64,000 nt of DNA, from positions 372,001 through 436,000 of the forward strand of contig JAUTDP010000013.1 of assembly GCA_033439795.1 (NCBI GenBank), read 5' to 3'. This document shows positions 46,352 to 57,991 of the stretch, piece after piece. The DNA is from Sordaria brevicollis (Eukaryota; Ascomycota; Sordariomycetes; Sordariales; Sordariaceae). Position numbers and translations under genes: made by a program. The first letter of the stretch is position 1; each line of letters starts with the position of its first letter. The notes under the pieces were generated by a model. That model ran no database searches, had not been told where the DNA came from, and saw only the letters and a program-made list of their open reading frames with translations.

Positions 46352-49300
46352 GAGCCATAGGAAATGGGCTGAAAGGGAGCTCGTTGGGGTTCCATATGGT
46401 AACGAAAACCGCAGAGTACCGCTTCATGCACCAAACTCGAATTTGATGTCGCGCCGCAGGAAGTTGACTTCACGGGAGCTTGGAAACATCATGGCCTTCC
46501 GGGGAAAAGATCAAGTTCTTCCAAAAGTGCCTGGCTGCACTTTCAGTGGGCAGGTTACCATGACAGGGTGTGATATCGGGATCGGCAATGGTTGCGCTTG
46601 GAATCAGATGGTGGCTGAAGTGTCTGGCTATTAGGGAGCTCTCCAGAGATAGCAAGTCAATATCTCTGCATACTTTGAACAGCTCCCAAGAATCTGGAAC
46701 AAAATGAAGACGGATTATCCCGCTCCCTGAAGGCCTCAACAAGCGGCTCATTGCCCCGGTCTCCATCAGATCTTGAGAATTTGACAATCTAGACCATAAA
46801 CTTGGGAGAAAGTCGGCCGTGAACTTGGAACCTGTGTCTTGCAAAGACTTGGCGATAAGAAAGACTGGCATCTAGCATCCGCTCATCTCCAAAATGCACT
46901 TGACGGAGCGTGCCAGTCATCGGTCCAGATTCTCTAGCCTGCTTGAACTGCCGCGTAGTTTCATTTTGCGAAAACAACAGGGAAACTCGGTAGATACATA
47001 GCTAAGTGGAAGTAAAATCTTTCGTCTTTCATCACCCCCGCTCGGCACTTGCCTATCAACACGGGACGGATGGGTAAGAGTTGAGACATACGGCGGACAA
47101 TGTGGACGAATCTGGGGAATGCCAAGGGGTTCAGAGCCGTAGATGTAACGGCTTGGCGAATAGCCTGTATCGAGTTTGGGCTACATGGTGAGATGAGCTG
47201 ACATGGGCGGTGGTGGTGACAGCAGCGACATCGTGAACTACACAAACTTGGCGTTTGGTGACAGGCGTCATCTTGGGCGTCGTGCTGGAACCACAATCTA
47301 GGTGGCAATAATACCCGTTGCGTGCAACGTTGGAAGACAAAGTGGGTGGAAAGAGCAAAGGGGCTAGAGATGGTGATGCTAACAGAATTAGAGTCAGTAG
47401 AGGCTGCTCAGACGAGACCTGCTGGGAGGTCCAGCAACCAAAGCGACTCCTTGGACTTCCAGGAGCGTTCGCAATTGGTGGTTTCTGTGGTACAGCACGG
47501 CGTTCGTATAGAAATTTTGACGGGTAAACACCGAGAAAGGCGGCGGCGGTTGACGTCGTCGTCGCTCGGATGTTGCGGGCTGTCGGGTTTGCCATGCGGG
47601 ATTGGTCTCCAGGCTCCGATCTTGCGCTTGAGAACGGTGGTGCAACCATCTATGGTAGTTGAAGCATGGCCAACTGGTGGTGGCCCAGCGAGTGGTGAGA
47701 AGCTATTGGCTTGATCGTTTGTCTCTCGACTGCTGTATCGCATTGCTGGATCGCTGGATCGCTGTGCTACTTGGGAAGTTTGCGTCAGTCAGGTTTTGTC
47801 CATATCGTTGTCGACGCGCACAGCGTCTCTTGGCAGGGAGACACTGCGCGACTCGAGAGCAGCAGAATCGAGGGGAGGGGAGAGATGTGTGATATTACCT
47901 CCTGTCACTGTCGGTGACCTGGTGCTGGACGATGAGATTGCAAACATCAAAGTCGCTACCCCTTTGAGCGTTGTCAAGATTAGGCCAAGGGACGCGTATC
48001 ACGCTGACCGATAGTCGATATGTCATGTCTGCTTGTGTGCATGGAAAAGGAGGGTTTGGCCGCTAGATGCTTGGAAGCGCAGATCATCATGATAAGATTT
48101 AACTGCGCCCTTGAAGCCGCGTAGGACCCCTGATGGGATTGTCGACAGCCACCTGCAATGGCTTGGGACATTGCGTATTTCGCAGGGCGGCCAGGGGGGG
48201 CATCTCAGGGCCTCGCAGGGCAGAGTTGACGACCTGCGGTGTCGTTGAGGGCACGAGGGTCCTGGACGATGGAGCGATCTCGCGATGGGCAATCTGCCAA
48301 GCCAAGCCCCCGTCTTGGCGCTTCATCTGTGGTTTGGGACCGAGACTTTGGCGGTTGCCAGTGGTTTGTGAAGCTGGCTGAGGCTGTGAAACTGCGTGCG
48401 TATCATGGCCGGCTGCTGTGTTTGTTGATCATGTCAGTCAGGATGACGGGACCTGGCAAAGGACGTGTCAGGACGGGAGTGTCAAGGTTAGAGTTGCCCG
48501 TCTCACAGTTTCTGAGAGATGATGAGCCGCTGGATTGCGCCTGCTGCCGAATCGGGCCGGCAGGTCACGATGCCAAGCCAAAGATCTGCAGCGAGGCTTA
48601 ACACCGGTGTTGGCTTGGCGACCGCCCAGAGACCGCCAAGCGTGCAGTGCTGTGGCTCATGATGGCAGGAGCAGTGGTGTAGAACCGGTATTGTTGAGAT
48701 TCAGAGGTCAATTGGAAAGAGATGCCAATCTTGCGGGCAGATGTGCAAAGCGGAAGATACCGTTAGAACCGTCATGTTGTTGCTGTTTCCAACTCGTAGG
48801 CCAAGAGTACTCGAGACTCAAGCGACATGGTGGCCCCCCGTGCAGCGATGCTTGGCCCAACTTCCTCCTTCTTACAACCCCGGATTTGCGACAGGCATGC
48901 ATCGTCGGCAACGAAAAGGTGGAAATCCGAAATGATGACACTATCAAAAATAGCTTCATGTGAGCTCCGGATATCTCCATCAATCAGCAATCCGAGTGCG
49001 TTGGCAGTGGATAGTGGATAGTGGTGAACTCGTGAGCACAGCAAGAGTTGCACTCGGCACCAACCCCGCAGCAAATGTCCTGAGCGTGCTGAAGCTAAAG
49101 ACGAAAGGGGAGTGGAACGAGAGCTTGTTGCTCTTGCCCTGTTTGTCAAAGTGTACAACTTGCAGGAACTTCCACTTAACAACCTACACAGCGGCACGCG
49201 CCCGTGACGCCCGTAACACCCACACTGCAGTGGGCATTTTGCGCCATTTCGGGGGTCCAATCTGAACCAATCTGAACCAATCTGATTGTGCCGGTTCACA

Positions 49301-49743
49301 TCATATCGATTGCCAAGAAGGCAAGTGTCAAGATGGACGACTCCAAGACACTCACCACCGTTCGCAATTTGACATTGCCGACTCCATGCCGATGTTGTAT
49401 GTCACTGCTGGTACACCGGGCATCATTGGTGATTCTGGTGGGGGTCCGCGTGTCTCCTCCATCTCCTTTCGTCAGCCCATTTGTATCCCGCTCTCTTGTC
49501 TTGGCTCAACCTTGGCTTTTGTGATCTCCATGACAAGCCTCAACCTGCTCGCATTTAAAGCCCTCATTCCCATGCCTCTCCTCCTGCTCTTCCATCTTGA
49601 CCATCAGTCTACATCTCTGATAAACAAACAAACATCTTCAACAAAGCTTCTTCCCTATCTCTCTTGACACCCAAGTCAACTTTTAGCCCACTACATCTAC
49701 TTCACAACTTCCGTCTTCTACTCATAATAACCAAACCTCCAAA
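46352..49743. other. Gene-free region and leader of small-protein gene
   Basis: About 3.4 kb. Open frames up to about 175 codons occur on both strands and overlap each other heavily (for example around 47130-47740 and 48770-49300); none carries a recognisable domain. A three-unit near-repeat of AATCTGAACC lies at 49260-49284. The end (49540-49743) is a pyrimidine-rich leader with TTTAAAG at 49555 and upstream ATGs. Confidence 0.5.
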
Positions 49744-50049
49744 ATGGGCTCCTCCATGTCTAGACACCAACACAAGCGCGGCGAGTTCCTCTTCAGCAGG
49801 CCCAAGTCGCCCCGCCACCGCTCGCCTACCCCCTACCCTCATGATAGGCGTTCTCTCAACGATGACAACGATAGCATTCACATCCTCTCAAAGGTGTCAT
49901 CGATTGCAAAGCCCACCCAGGCCCCAATCAAGATCGCCGAAAGACCCCTGGCTCGGCAACACATCAGCTTCCAAGACACTCACGCAGTCATCAGCTTCGA
50001 AGTTCACAACCCCCGAAGGTTGAACCGCTTCGAACGCCTCACCACCTGA
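49744..50049 (+). CDS. Small basic hypothetical protein
   Basis: Single exon, 101 residues, excellent start context (tccaaaATGggc) and a long CT-rich, AAC-rich leader. Sequence is Arg/His/Ser/Pro-rich, for example RHQHKRGEFLFSRPKSPRHR, then DSIHILSKVSSIAKPTQ, and ends RRLNRFERLTT. No domain or signal peptide recognised; it is probably disordered. It lies between members B and C of the uncharacterised family but shares no motif with them. Confidence 0.65.
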   Translation: MGSSMSRHQHKRGEFLFSRPKSPRHRSPTPYPHDRRSLNDDNDSIHILSKVSSIAKPTQAPIKIAERPLARQHISFQDTHAVISFEVHNPRRLNRFERLTT

Positions 50050-51036
50050 AGGGCGACTGCCAGGGATGGACTAGGGAATTGCATTTCACTCAGCAGTTCG
50101 GGTGATACTCGACTTGCTTGATCACGGGCTCTGGGGACTGAGGACGCATGGGATCTGCTCGATTTTTGGGTCTGCATCATGGCTTAGGAATGGCCTCAGA
50201 GCACAGTTGCCTCAATGACCGTGGGTTAGGGTTTCCACTTGCATTGCGTCGGCGTTCCATTTGTCGGTCTTGTCATTTTCGAGGTGGATCGAATCCCATT
50301 CATCATTCGGGTTATCGGGCGCCAAGTATTCTGCGTTCGTCTGTTCGGCAGTCACAACGAGACTTCACTCGGTCTTGTACGACCATCAGACTCACCTTGA
50401 TCCTGCTCGACACACAACACTCGGATCGCCTACCCAGAGTTTACCGAACCGCAACATGTCAGATCTCACCCAACCACGTCTGATATGAGCCAGTCGGTTC
50501 GGTTCATCGAGCCGCGTGCGAATTGATGTCCCCTGTCCTCGTGTGGCAGTGGCGTTTGCGGCGATGGGGCTTGGCACGGATATCCCGTCTTTCTTGGCTG
50601 CATCGCAGCAACGGCTTAGATGGAGCAGCATTCAGGGCAACTGGACGATCATCTTTTTTCCGAAAAAGGTCCGAGGTCAAGGACAACGGACGCGGTGCAA
50701 GGCGTGGGGAGGATAGCACAGCATACAGAGGAGGAACACTCACTGGCTGGCTCACGTCGGGAGGAAAAAAGGAGCTATACCAGGCGGGCATATGTTTGGA
50801 CCTTTCGGTGGCTTCTTTTGCTTTCCATCACTTCTTCTTCTTTCCGGCGTCATCATGCTTTGGTGTTGTCATACCTTCGCTTTTTGCATTCCACAGCAGG
50901 AGGATTGGTTGGTTGGTTGCCTTTTGGTCGGGAATTTTCTGCGACATTTTTTGAGCCTTTCACAACATGATGGATGGGATGTCAAACTGGCATCCAGTCA
51001 AAGTCATTGCCGAGCTAGCCCCGAGCCAGCTCTGGG

Positions 51037-51057
51037 GAGAGAGAGAGAGAGAGAGAG
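51037..51057 (+). repeat. (GA)n microsatellite
   Basis: Twenty-one bases of uninterrupted GA repeat, intergenic. Confidence 0.9.
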
Positions 51058-52651
51058 CAAAGGAGCAGGGGAAGGAAGGAGAAAAGCGAGAGACTGGGTG
51101 GGCGTGACAAGTCACACCCTCCTATTCGGGTGATGATGCGTATATCGCTCATGACACTTCTTCCTTTCTTCCAGTTGTACAACAGAAGGGCGGGGGGTTA
51201 CTTCGGAATTATGTATATGCAGTGTTATCGGAGGCACGACAGGACGGGAATTCTAGGATTCTGCAGAGAAGGATGGAATGGAAAGTTGGCAAGTTATTGT
51301 TTTACATGGGAGGTCATCTATGCATGCATTTCACGGACACGGCGTTATCCCGGGAGGTCTGGGAGCTCTTGCAAAGGAGTTAGAATAGACCTTAGATCTT
51401 GCTCAAAACATATTGCCTTGTCTACTACATCACATTACATCTTGCCGTCACATGTGATCAACTGCTTCGGTCTTTTCTCGCGACAATCTCCATTGTTGTT
51501 CGATGGGTCGGTTCAACCGGCAACTTCGGACTCCGGTCAATGAGGCGGAGCATAAGAGGTGGTTGACACATCATGCTTTAGGCATGGATACGAAGAGCAG
51601 GCACTCACTGCTTTATAAAGGAAAGCAATCTTATTGATACAAAGTAATTAGACCTAATCTCCGCTCGAGGCTGATAAAAATACTAACTGTTGACAAGGAG
51701 TTCAGGTCATCTTCACCATCAACTAGACACGGCGCGCAAGAAACTTGCATAGCAGAGAAACATATGAGGTCCGTATCTGGGATTTCTAGGGCTCAAGACT
51801 CTCCAAAAGATCGCGGAATTGCTAGTTGTTCGCTCTGAACTCACCTCTCGGTCCACCATCCGTTCAACGCTTGGTATACATGCAAAGAACAATTCGTGAC
51901 ACTCCCAAGTGTCAACTCCAAGTGGTGAGGTCGCCGCTTGCTTGATCGCCCAAATCTCGGAGCATATTCTATCCTCGAAATCCATGGTGGTTGTCGGATT
52001 CAGTATGGTCCGATGATGCAGGTGATTGAATGCCTGGATCTGGCGATGGAATCACGCAGTGTTGAAAATCTTGATTTTTCATCTTGAGGGTATGGGAGGC
52101 GCCATCCCTTACCTTCCACATATTTCCATTCGTGATAAAAGTGACGGTTGCTCGCGCCTTCCATTCGAAGTCCTGTAACCTTGGCTTCGCTGATGTACTT
52201 TGAAGGAGCGTATCTTGCCATTGTTGCCTCGGGTATTCACTTATTGATCTCAACTGCGCCAAGTCTAGTGATACTCGTTTCTCTAATGCAACAAAGGATG
52301 ACCTGAATTTGAGTTTACACTGGATCACTGCATTCTCGGATATCTTCGCTTATTTTCCTCAACGTCCAACGCTGCTCGTTCTGCCACGGTGTGTACACTC
52401 CAGAGGAAAATCCATACAAAAGGCATGCCCCTCTCACTGCCTGGTACTTTTTCTCGGTCTCTTATCTGGAACTGCTTTGTTTTGTTTTCATCCGAAGGTT
52501 TCTCGAGATAACCACCTAACACATCGATGCCCAGTCAAAGGGCGAATGCCACCGATAAATCATCTCAACTGGATATAAGATGACACTCGAGTCAGAGTTG
52601 GGAGGCTTGGGCTCTCATTCATGGCTTGCTCCGTCTCCCCTCTCCCAAAGG

Positions 52652-52657
52652 TATAAA
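52652..52657 (+). promoter_or_regulatory. TATA box of family member C
   Basis: TATAAA in gtataaagccctcgctctcc, followed by pyrimidine-rich leader, 166 bases before the start codon. Similar arrangement to member B. Confidence 0.6.
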
Positions 52658-52817
52658 GCCCTCGCTCTCCTCCCAGGTTTCAAGAACCTCTCTCCCCTTC
52701 TCCTCTCAGCAACCTACGTAGGGTTCGATTGGCCGGAGCTACGTTCTTCGAATCGCATCAAGCAAGCGGCCCTCACCGATACGATCATCGTCAAACCCCG
52801 TCTCCGCAACAAGCAAG

Positions 52818-53797
52818 ATGCCATCAACCAACTCTCAGATTGCGAAGCTGCTTGAGCCTGCTCCGCCGATCGAGACTCTCATTGCAGACGGCTTCAACGA
52901 GGAGCTCGGCAACTCAGAGAATACAACTCTCCTTCCCCTCGACCTGCAAACGTTGGAATTTCTGTGTCGGCTGTATCTCCCGGGCGTTCCACTCGGCCGG
53001 CTTTTTGTCAATGGGTCGTTTCTCGAAAAACCTTTCGGCTTTCAACAGATTGTCAAGTTTTCCTGCGGCTCCGGCTTTCATCCCTTTCAAATCACAATCA
53101 CCCAATGTACCAGCCATGTCGACGCCATCAAAGCGATGAAGCAAGCGTTGTGCAACACAACTTGTGTCTACAACGAAGATGATTACGAGGCCAAAAACGA
53201 GAAGAATATTGGGAACTACGCAGTCAAGTCGATGGAGGATACCTTTATTATCTGGACCCGTTGGACAACCGTCATTGAACTGAGTTCCCCTGGTGAGCAT
53301 CACATTACACTCTCGTCATTTCACACAGAGACTAGTGAATAGAAACTCATTAAGGTCCAGATGTTCCAGATAGATTCTACGAGCCTCCCATTGAAATCCT
53401 GGCCCTAGCCGCCCATATTGACGGTGCTTTGAAGGCTCATAAGGGAATCATCTCCCAAGTCCCCAAACCCGGCTTGGATTATGATTCGGGGTTTACGATG
53501 CCATTTTTCGACAACGTCCACGAAACTCATAAAGTCGAAGTCGAATTCAACGAAGGAATTCATCTGGTCAGAGAATATCGAGTCATCCAGAATGAGAAGG
53601 CATGCGTGGTGAAAAGCGACGTTACCTCGACGTATGACAACAAGGGCAATACCAGAGGCCGCTTTCGTTCTAACCTGGAGATAACTTTTCACAAGGAGGA
53701 CGTTCCAACCACGTTCATGTTTCTCCTGGCTCACGAGGCTTCCTTGTGGCCAGGCTGGGAGAAAATTGACCTCGACGATTTAGTGAACCCGGGTTAA
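52818..53797 (+). CDS. Uncharacterised paralogous family, member C
   Basis: Two exons, 52818-53292 and 53361-53797 (intron 68 nt, phase 1), 303 residues. It shares the family blocks but is the most diverged: PPIETLIADGFNEEL; LPLDLQTLEFLCRLYLP; ITITQCTSHVDAIKAMK; IGNYAVKSMEDT and RWTTVIEL before the intron; LAAHIDGALKAHKGIISQV after it; FMFLLAHEASLWPGWEKIDL near the end. In C the second half is richer in charged residues (HKVEVEFNEGIHLVREYR, RGRFRSNLEITFHKED). The intron interrupts the same point as in A and B. Clearly homologous; function unknown. Confidence 0.85.
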
Positions 53798-55556
53798 AGT
53801 GATTGAGTCATGGTATCACTGCTCAAATGGAAAGGGTTGCGAGACACCCAAGAACTAGCGGTGATGGTATGGATTTGCAACTCAGGTCGTACAAGTATCA
53901 TCACGGGCAAGGCAAACATGACACAAGAGGGGAGGTTAGTTACGGCTGGGAACTAGGTCTAGGACGACAGCGAAGTCAAAAGGAAAAGGGTCTAATTTGC
54001 TCGCTTGAGTTTGCCTGTGGTAAAGTTTCAAGCTTGCGATAGTTCTTCAAGTCTGGCGTTTGTGGAGGAGAAAGGCTAGATTGAAGAGTAACTGCTTTAA
54101 TAGGTATATGCAGCAAGAGCAATTACATGCAGACGAAACATTCCGTGGAGTTTATGAATACCAGTTCTGGCTCTCAACGCAACTGGGACTCGTGTGTATC
54201 GATAATGTTTATCGTCCATTTTTTCTGTATATGGTGACTTCTCTAAAGAATTTCAGCCAGGCTATGTGCGCAATATCGTAAAGGCGGCCTGTGGGCATGG
54301 CAAACGTCGTTCTTTGTTCAGATATGCACCGTAATGTCCCCGCCGAGCCTCGATATTTCTTGATCGTTGAAGATACCTAAGTTGCGGCTATGCCGGCTTG
54401 GGCAACATTATTTTGGAGTCCGGACGTCCTTTGCCAACCAGCGTGGAAGGATGGGTGGAACTTATTCACGTGTCCTGCTACGAAATGCAATGCTTGCATG
54501 ATAGCATTATTCATTCGGAAGCAAGCCCACTTCCAATGATTGAAAGTTGCGTTTCAAGAACCCTTTGGACATGAATCGACGCTGGGGCTTGCTTGGTGGC
54601 TGTTTCATTCATGCGTTCAATGCCACGGCATGCACATAGTTGCTCCACGGTGTGTATAGTTTCAATAACCTCATTGAAGTGGACCAACAACAACCTGTCT
54701 TAAAATGAGGAAACAATTTTTTATCCTGGTTTTGCATTGATGATATATCTGTTGTTGGCCACTTGTTGAGTCGACGGCCGAAGAGAAGGGATTGAGCTGC
54801 ACCCAAACGAGGTCTTTCCAACCGACTTGCTGAAATTCCATGTAGAGGTACTGATGGCACCTGGGGCTACGATTATGACGAGGACCACCTTCCTTCCGTC
54901 TGATCTTTACGAAGCAAACACTGGCGCACATTTTGGTTTGAGTAAAGAAGAAATGCAAAAATACAGAACAAAATTCAGGCACCCCACCCGCAAGCAGCAG
55001 GACACGTCACCTGAATACAACTCCCACTCAGCAATAGCAGAGCCAGATACACTCACTTGTTATTCACAAACCATTCATCAACGATATATATTATCAGCTA
55101 CTCTCCAGTGACTCGCGGAGTGTCTTCTCTTTTACATATATTACTCCCTTCTGCTCCCTTTGCGCTGCATCTAGCCAGCCGCAGTCAACAAACCCCACCA
55201 CCGCGGCCATTTCCCACTGAACTCACACTTCGTCACTAGCCAAAGAGCCTTCGTCACTCAGCAACAACTACCCAAACAGCAAGCGCAACTTTTTCAGATC
55301 TTCAGATTTCTTTAGATCGGAGGATCCCAATCATCTTGCGCTCATTAAATTCTCAGTCACATCTCAGTTGCGAGTGCAGCGGACAGCAGATTCTCACAAC
55401 CCCGCCATCCACTCGCGCCTTCCTAGCACGCGCCGCCCCATCACCAAGTGGTAACACATCTAACTCATTCAGCAAACCACTTCTAACCGCTTTTTCTCTC
55501 CCGTGTGTTCTTTCATTTGATCCCAAAGGACAACCCACAGCCATCACGTCAGCAAA
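53798..55556. other. Gene-free region and leader of the disordered protein gene
   Basis: About 1.76 kb. No gene supported; short frames only. From about 55150 the DNA is C/A-rich leader-like sequence with an upstream ATG at 55336 that opens a separate short frame. A TATATATT word lies at 55086. Confidence 0.45.
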
Positions 55557-56882
55557 ATGGGACGCTCAGGCTACGAAACCACCAACTTTGGTGACGCGAG
55601 GTCGCCGCGCCTTGCCGGAGTAGGCGTGATTGCCCCTGTTTCTCCCAAGGGAAAAGGGAAGGAACGCGCTGGGGACGCACCTTCCGGCCAAGCTTCCGCC
55701 GCGGGCACTGACCCAAATCCCCACGAGCCTCTTCCTCCTGTCAAGCGCAGCTCCGATTTTCGTGAGGCCGTCATTGAGCCCTTTCCGGAGTTGCCTCCGA
55801 ACCTCCATAATCGTCGCCGCTCTATGTTTGGTCTTGACGTGGGACCAAGAAGCTACGGTCCTGCTCTTGTGTCTAGAGGTAGTTTTGGCGCCCGCACCGA
55901 GAGCCGTCGCCCTCGCGCTTCAGAATTCTCTGGGACTCAGGCTGGCGGCAGCAGTAGCGACCCGATCGACGTTGAGATGGGCGGCACTGATTCTTCTCCT
56001 TCCTCACCGCCGTCGCCGACCGGTTCCGTGCGCACTGTCATTGGCGACAACGATGACGACGGCCTGAAGACTCCTCGCGCCTCGAACTTTGCGGTTCCGG
56101 AGTACGAGTTTCAACCTTCTCGGCTCGCTCAACGCCTCCACCAGGAGCACGGCTATGGCAACGTGCCCAAGTACCCGAACCAGTCTGCTCATGCGACCTA
56201 TCCGGAAAGCAATGTGTATCAGTACCCGAGCCAGTTCACTTCCAATCCTCAGCCGCCTCCGCCTCCTCCAGGCAAGATCCTCCGTTCACAAGCGTCTCAG
56301 TTCCCGGACGGCTATATGCCCGACACCAACATCAACCATGGCACTAGACTCAGTGACGTCGACCGGGCGCGTTTGGCCTTCAAAAAGACCGTCAAGAAAT
56401 TTACCTCTGGCAAGTCGAGCTCCGGCAATACCTTCACGGGCGGATACGACTTTGGTGGCTCTTCCACCTCATCTTCCTCTCAGTCCTTCGGAGGAATGAG
56501 CACCATCCCTCGCCAGCCCCAAACCCCGACGGGCTTCCCTCCTAATTATCAAGGAATGATGGCCGGAACGGTCACTCCCAGGGCCTCCGAGTTGGGACCG
56601 CCGCCCGGGTTCGGATACAGCGACACCGGCTACAACACCAACACCGGATTCACCAACCCTCGCGGATCCCACGCCAGATCCCAGGCCGAGATCTACGGAC
56701 GTCAACCCGGTACCAGTGCCAGTGCCAGTACCGGTACCGATGACGTGTGGGATTCCTATTTTGACATTCCCCCGGCCCCCGCGCGCGAGTTGACCCAAGC
56801 CGAGAAAGATCGCCGCAGAAAAGCGGCCTTGGACGCCGGATTCGAGGAACTCAAGAGGAAGAAGCAGAGGACCCGGTGGTAG
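55557..56882 (+). CDS. Low-complexity hypothetical protein with conserved-looking basic C-terminus
   Basis: Single exon, 441 residues, start context caaaATGgg. It is mostly predicted disordered: Pro/Ser/Gly-rich stretches, DNNDDD acidic cluster (DNDDDG), a PPPPPP run in the middle, Gly/Tyr/Asn-rich repeats (GYSDTGYNTNTGF) and a Ser/Ala/Thr repeat (GTSASASTGTDD). The last 55 residues look structured: DDVWDSYFDIPPAPARELTQ then AEKDRRRKAALDAGFEELKR and a KKQR basic end. That region is likely a helix with a nuclear-localisation-like tail. Length and composition suggest a regulatory or scaffold protein; I do not recognise a family. Confidence 0.8.
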   Translation: MGRSGYETTNFGDARSPRLAGVGVIAPVSPKGKGKERAGDAPSGQASAAGTDPNPHEPLPPVKRSSDFREAVIEPFPELPPNLHNRRRSMFGLDVGPRSYGPALVSRGSFGARTESRRPRASEFSGTQAGGSSSDPIDVEMGGTDSSPSSPPSPTGSVRTVIGDNDDDGLKTPRASNFAVPEYEFQPSRLAQRLHQEHGYGNVPKYPNQSAHATYPESNVYQYPSQFTSNPQPPPPPPGKILRSQASQFPDGYMPDTNINHGTRLSDVDRARLAFKKTVKKFTSGKSSSGNTFTGGYDFGGSSTSSSSQSFGGMSTIPRQPQTPTGFPPNYQGMMAGTVTPRASELGPPPGFGYSDTGYNTNTGFTNPRGSHARSQAEIYGRQPGTSASASTGTDDVWDSYFDIPPAPARELTQAEKDRRRKAALDAGFEELKRKKQRTRW

Positions 56883-57991
56883 ATGGGCCTGGGCCTAAGT
56901 GGGCGGTGGTTGTAAGTTTTATCCCACTCTCGTTTTTGATAGATATTGCGTTGTTGAAGGTCGCACCAAGCTAACTTGGAACCATGGTAGGGTTTGCCAT
57001 TACTTGCTCCTTTCTCGAACGTGGCATACCGTAGTTGGTTGCCCTGACAACAGTTTCTCCTTTGTTTTCTTTTTCTTTTTTCTCTCTTTTCATCATAGCA
57101 AACCATAGTTGGGTCTGCTCATGATTGCTCGATTGTTTTTTTCTTTCTTTCTGTTCTTTCTTGTGTAATTATATAACATAACCTTCTTTTACCACGCCCA
57201 TGCCTAGCAAGTTCTAGGCGACGCATCACCAGCTACCCGAGAGACGTTTATGCCAATACAAAACGCCTCTTTTGTTCTCAAAATGCATATGAATATGAAT
57301 TCAAGGCATCTGTGACAAGTTGAAATGCATCCCAAGTTCCTTCTTAGGCGTTAATATCTCTATCTAACGCCTGTGTGGCTCAAGTGAATGGCGTATGCCG
57401 ATCTCGCACCGCTAGGGTCAAGTCTTAATGCGAATTCACATTGGAAATATTGAAGAGATTTGAGATTGAGTACTATGCGGGCAGTGCGCCCATTTCACTG
57501 ACCATGATCATCACTTCATAATGCGAAAACTCGCTAGGACAACGTCTTCATTTGTTTTTTTGGTAGATACCTCCTATGTCGAAATACCAGGTCCCCATTC
57601 TAAACGCGGTTATCAATATAGAAGTACCATATTAGGCTTTCTTTTTATCATTTATCATTACAAAATACATATGGGCATCCCGCTGTGCCAATCCCCAGAC
57701 TCCTATCGTATCCCCGCTGATGAACAGTGGTTTTCGTTGGGCCGTTGAAAATTCGAAATTTTTGTCTTGACCGGCATGCATATAGTCGATGATTCTGGAT
57801 GTATGATTCGGCAAATAAAACATATCGACACAGCCAAACTCCCAGCAAATAAGGCAGTGAGTGAGTGACGTAACTCCGGTCCGTTCGGCTTGTTCAAATT
57901 CTTTGATCTTCCGAGGTCAATTCATTCAACAACAACAGCAAATGCTCTCAGCAAAATAGCATTCAACACCCACCAAGAATTCCGGAACGAT
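56883..57991. other. Convergent spacer
   Basis: About 1.1 kb between two convergent genes. AT-rich tail regions; pyrimidine tracts (57060-57090, 57136-57163). No gene supported. Confidence 0.5.

Larger units (their letters stand above)
50050..52817. other. Gene-free region and promoter of family member C
   Basis: About 2.8 kb. No supportable gene; frames around 50500-51150 overlap in several phases without domains. Contains a (GA) tract at 51037-51057. The last 170 bases carry a TATA box and CT-rich leader for member C. Confidence 0.5.

Noticed and set aside
47131..47714. Frames of 130-172 codons on both strands
   Set aside because: They overlap each other in opposite directions and neither shows a domain or good start context.
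51037..51057. Possible CRISPR or satellite from the repeated GA tract
   Set aside because: A simple microsatellite without spacers; no CRISPR-like array exists anywhere in the window.
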